DNA from: Collinsella sp.
GTDB lineage: Bacteria > Actinomycetota > Coriobacteriia > Coriobacteriales > Coriobacteriaceae
DNA length: 5,300 nucleotides
Direction of reading: 5' to 3'
NCBI GenBank assembly: GCA_019413925.1
Contig: DXMY01000003.1
Coordinates: 1 to 5,300 of the forward strand
A program made the translations under genes and the position numbers. Shown one piece after another: positions 5,093-5,300 of the stretch. Position 1 is the stretch's first letter; each line of letters opens with the position of its first letter. A model generated the notes under the pieces. The model was given only the letters and a program-made list of their open reading frames with translations. It was not told the origin of the DNA and did no database searches.

Positions 5093-5115
5093 ACGAGCGC
5101 GGATTTTTGGACGCT
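5093..5115 (+). repeat. Intergenic repeat unit, copy B
   Basis: This copy differs from the one at 4225-4247 at a single position (C for T at 5100). Here the inverted pair extends to GAGCG...CGCTC, so it can form a slightly longer stem. It lies upstream of the HTH-SOR promoter and about 76 bp before the second IS end. Confidence 0.7.
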
Positions 5116-5191
5116 CATCTCGAGCAGTCATTTAAGAACGTCCCCAATGACCACCGCATCCGGAGCAAGACAACGCCGCAAGTAGAGGACG

Positions 5192-5300
5192 GACAGACAC
5201 TATGACCCAATCCAGGGGCACGGAAACGACAGGAGCCCCCGCTCGTGACCGCGGGTCGGGGCTGCGACAATGTTGTTGAAGTGCCAGAGGCGCAGCCGCG
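5192..5300 (+). mobile_element. Second copy of the IS, left end only (cut by window edge)
   Basis: All 109 bases are identical to 1-109, including nine bases outside the inverted repeat and the repeat itself at 5201-5214. The window ends before the transposase start. The orientation is the same as copy 1. Unique flank ends at 5191. An overlap of exactly this kind between both ends of a sequence can also come from a circular molecule or an assembly overlap, so a second genomic copy is likely but not proven. Confidence 0.85.

Noticed and set aside
1671..5181. Shared 10-mer AACGCCGCAA at 1671-1680 and 5172-5181
   Set aside because: The second site lacks the pairing arm of the hairpin at 1654-1681, and a single 10-base match in GC-rich DNA is weak evidence for a disrupted repeat.
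1..5300. CRISPR array, tRNA, rRNA or phage genes
   Set aside because: No regularly spaced repeats, cloverleaf-like or rRNA-like segments, or phage-type proteins are visible on either strand.

Overview
The window looks like chromosomal DNA of a high-GC, anaerobic, gut-type Actinomycetota, most likely a Coriobacteriia member such as Collinsella. This rests on overall composition, the single-domain glucose-type PTS EIIA with an Ala-rich linker, the coriobacterial-looking lipoprotein, and short dispersed intergenic repeats. The assignment is an inference; no rRNA or marker gene is present.

Layout. (1) Positions 1-1533 hold an IS110-superfamily element of the IS1111 type: 14-bp subterminal inverted repeats (10-23 and 1520-1533), a DEDD/Tnp20 transposase (134-1255, +) and a 264-nt structured non-coding right end (1256-1519), which is where IS1111 elements carry their guide (bridge/seek) RNA. 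(2) 1534-1700 is a spacer with two hairpins, one a terminator for the lipoprotein gene. (3) 1701-2258 (-) encodes a small secreted lipoprotein of unknown function with its own promoter. (4) 2494-3030 (-) encodes PTS EIIA-Glc (Crr type), with a strong terminator behind it and a TATAAT promoter in front. (5) 3368-4222 (+) encodes an RpiR-family HTH-SIS regulator, divergent from crr. Related TGCCA/TGGCA dyads lie in the crr promoter spacer and in front of the regulator start, which suggests the regulator controls both. (6) 4223-4365 contains intergenic palindromic repeats. (7) 4366-4986 (-) encodes an XRE HTH fused to a complete desulfoferrodoxin/superoxide-reductase-like module, with a promoter and two palindromes upstream. 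(8) 5192-5300 repeats positions 1-109 exactly: the left end of a second IS copy in the same orientation, or a circular/overlapping contig end.

How it fits together. Two regulatory themes sit side by side: sugar-PTS control (EIIA plus a phosphosugar-sensing RpiR regulator) and a probable redox or superoxide sensor (HTH-SOR fusion). The IS differs from its surroundings in arginine codon use (AGG dominant, against CGC/CGT in rpiR), so it is probably a recent arrival. The observations most worth following are the candidate guide segments in the IS right end that match the element junctions, the split promoter that would form on circularisation, and the HTH-desulfoferrodoxin fusion that keeps all metal ligands but lacks the catalytic Glu-Lys pair.
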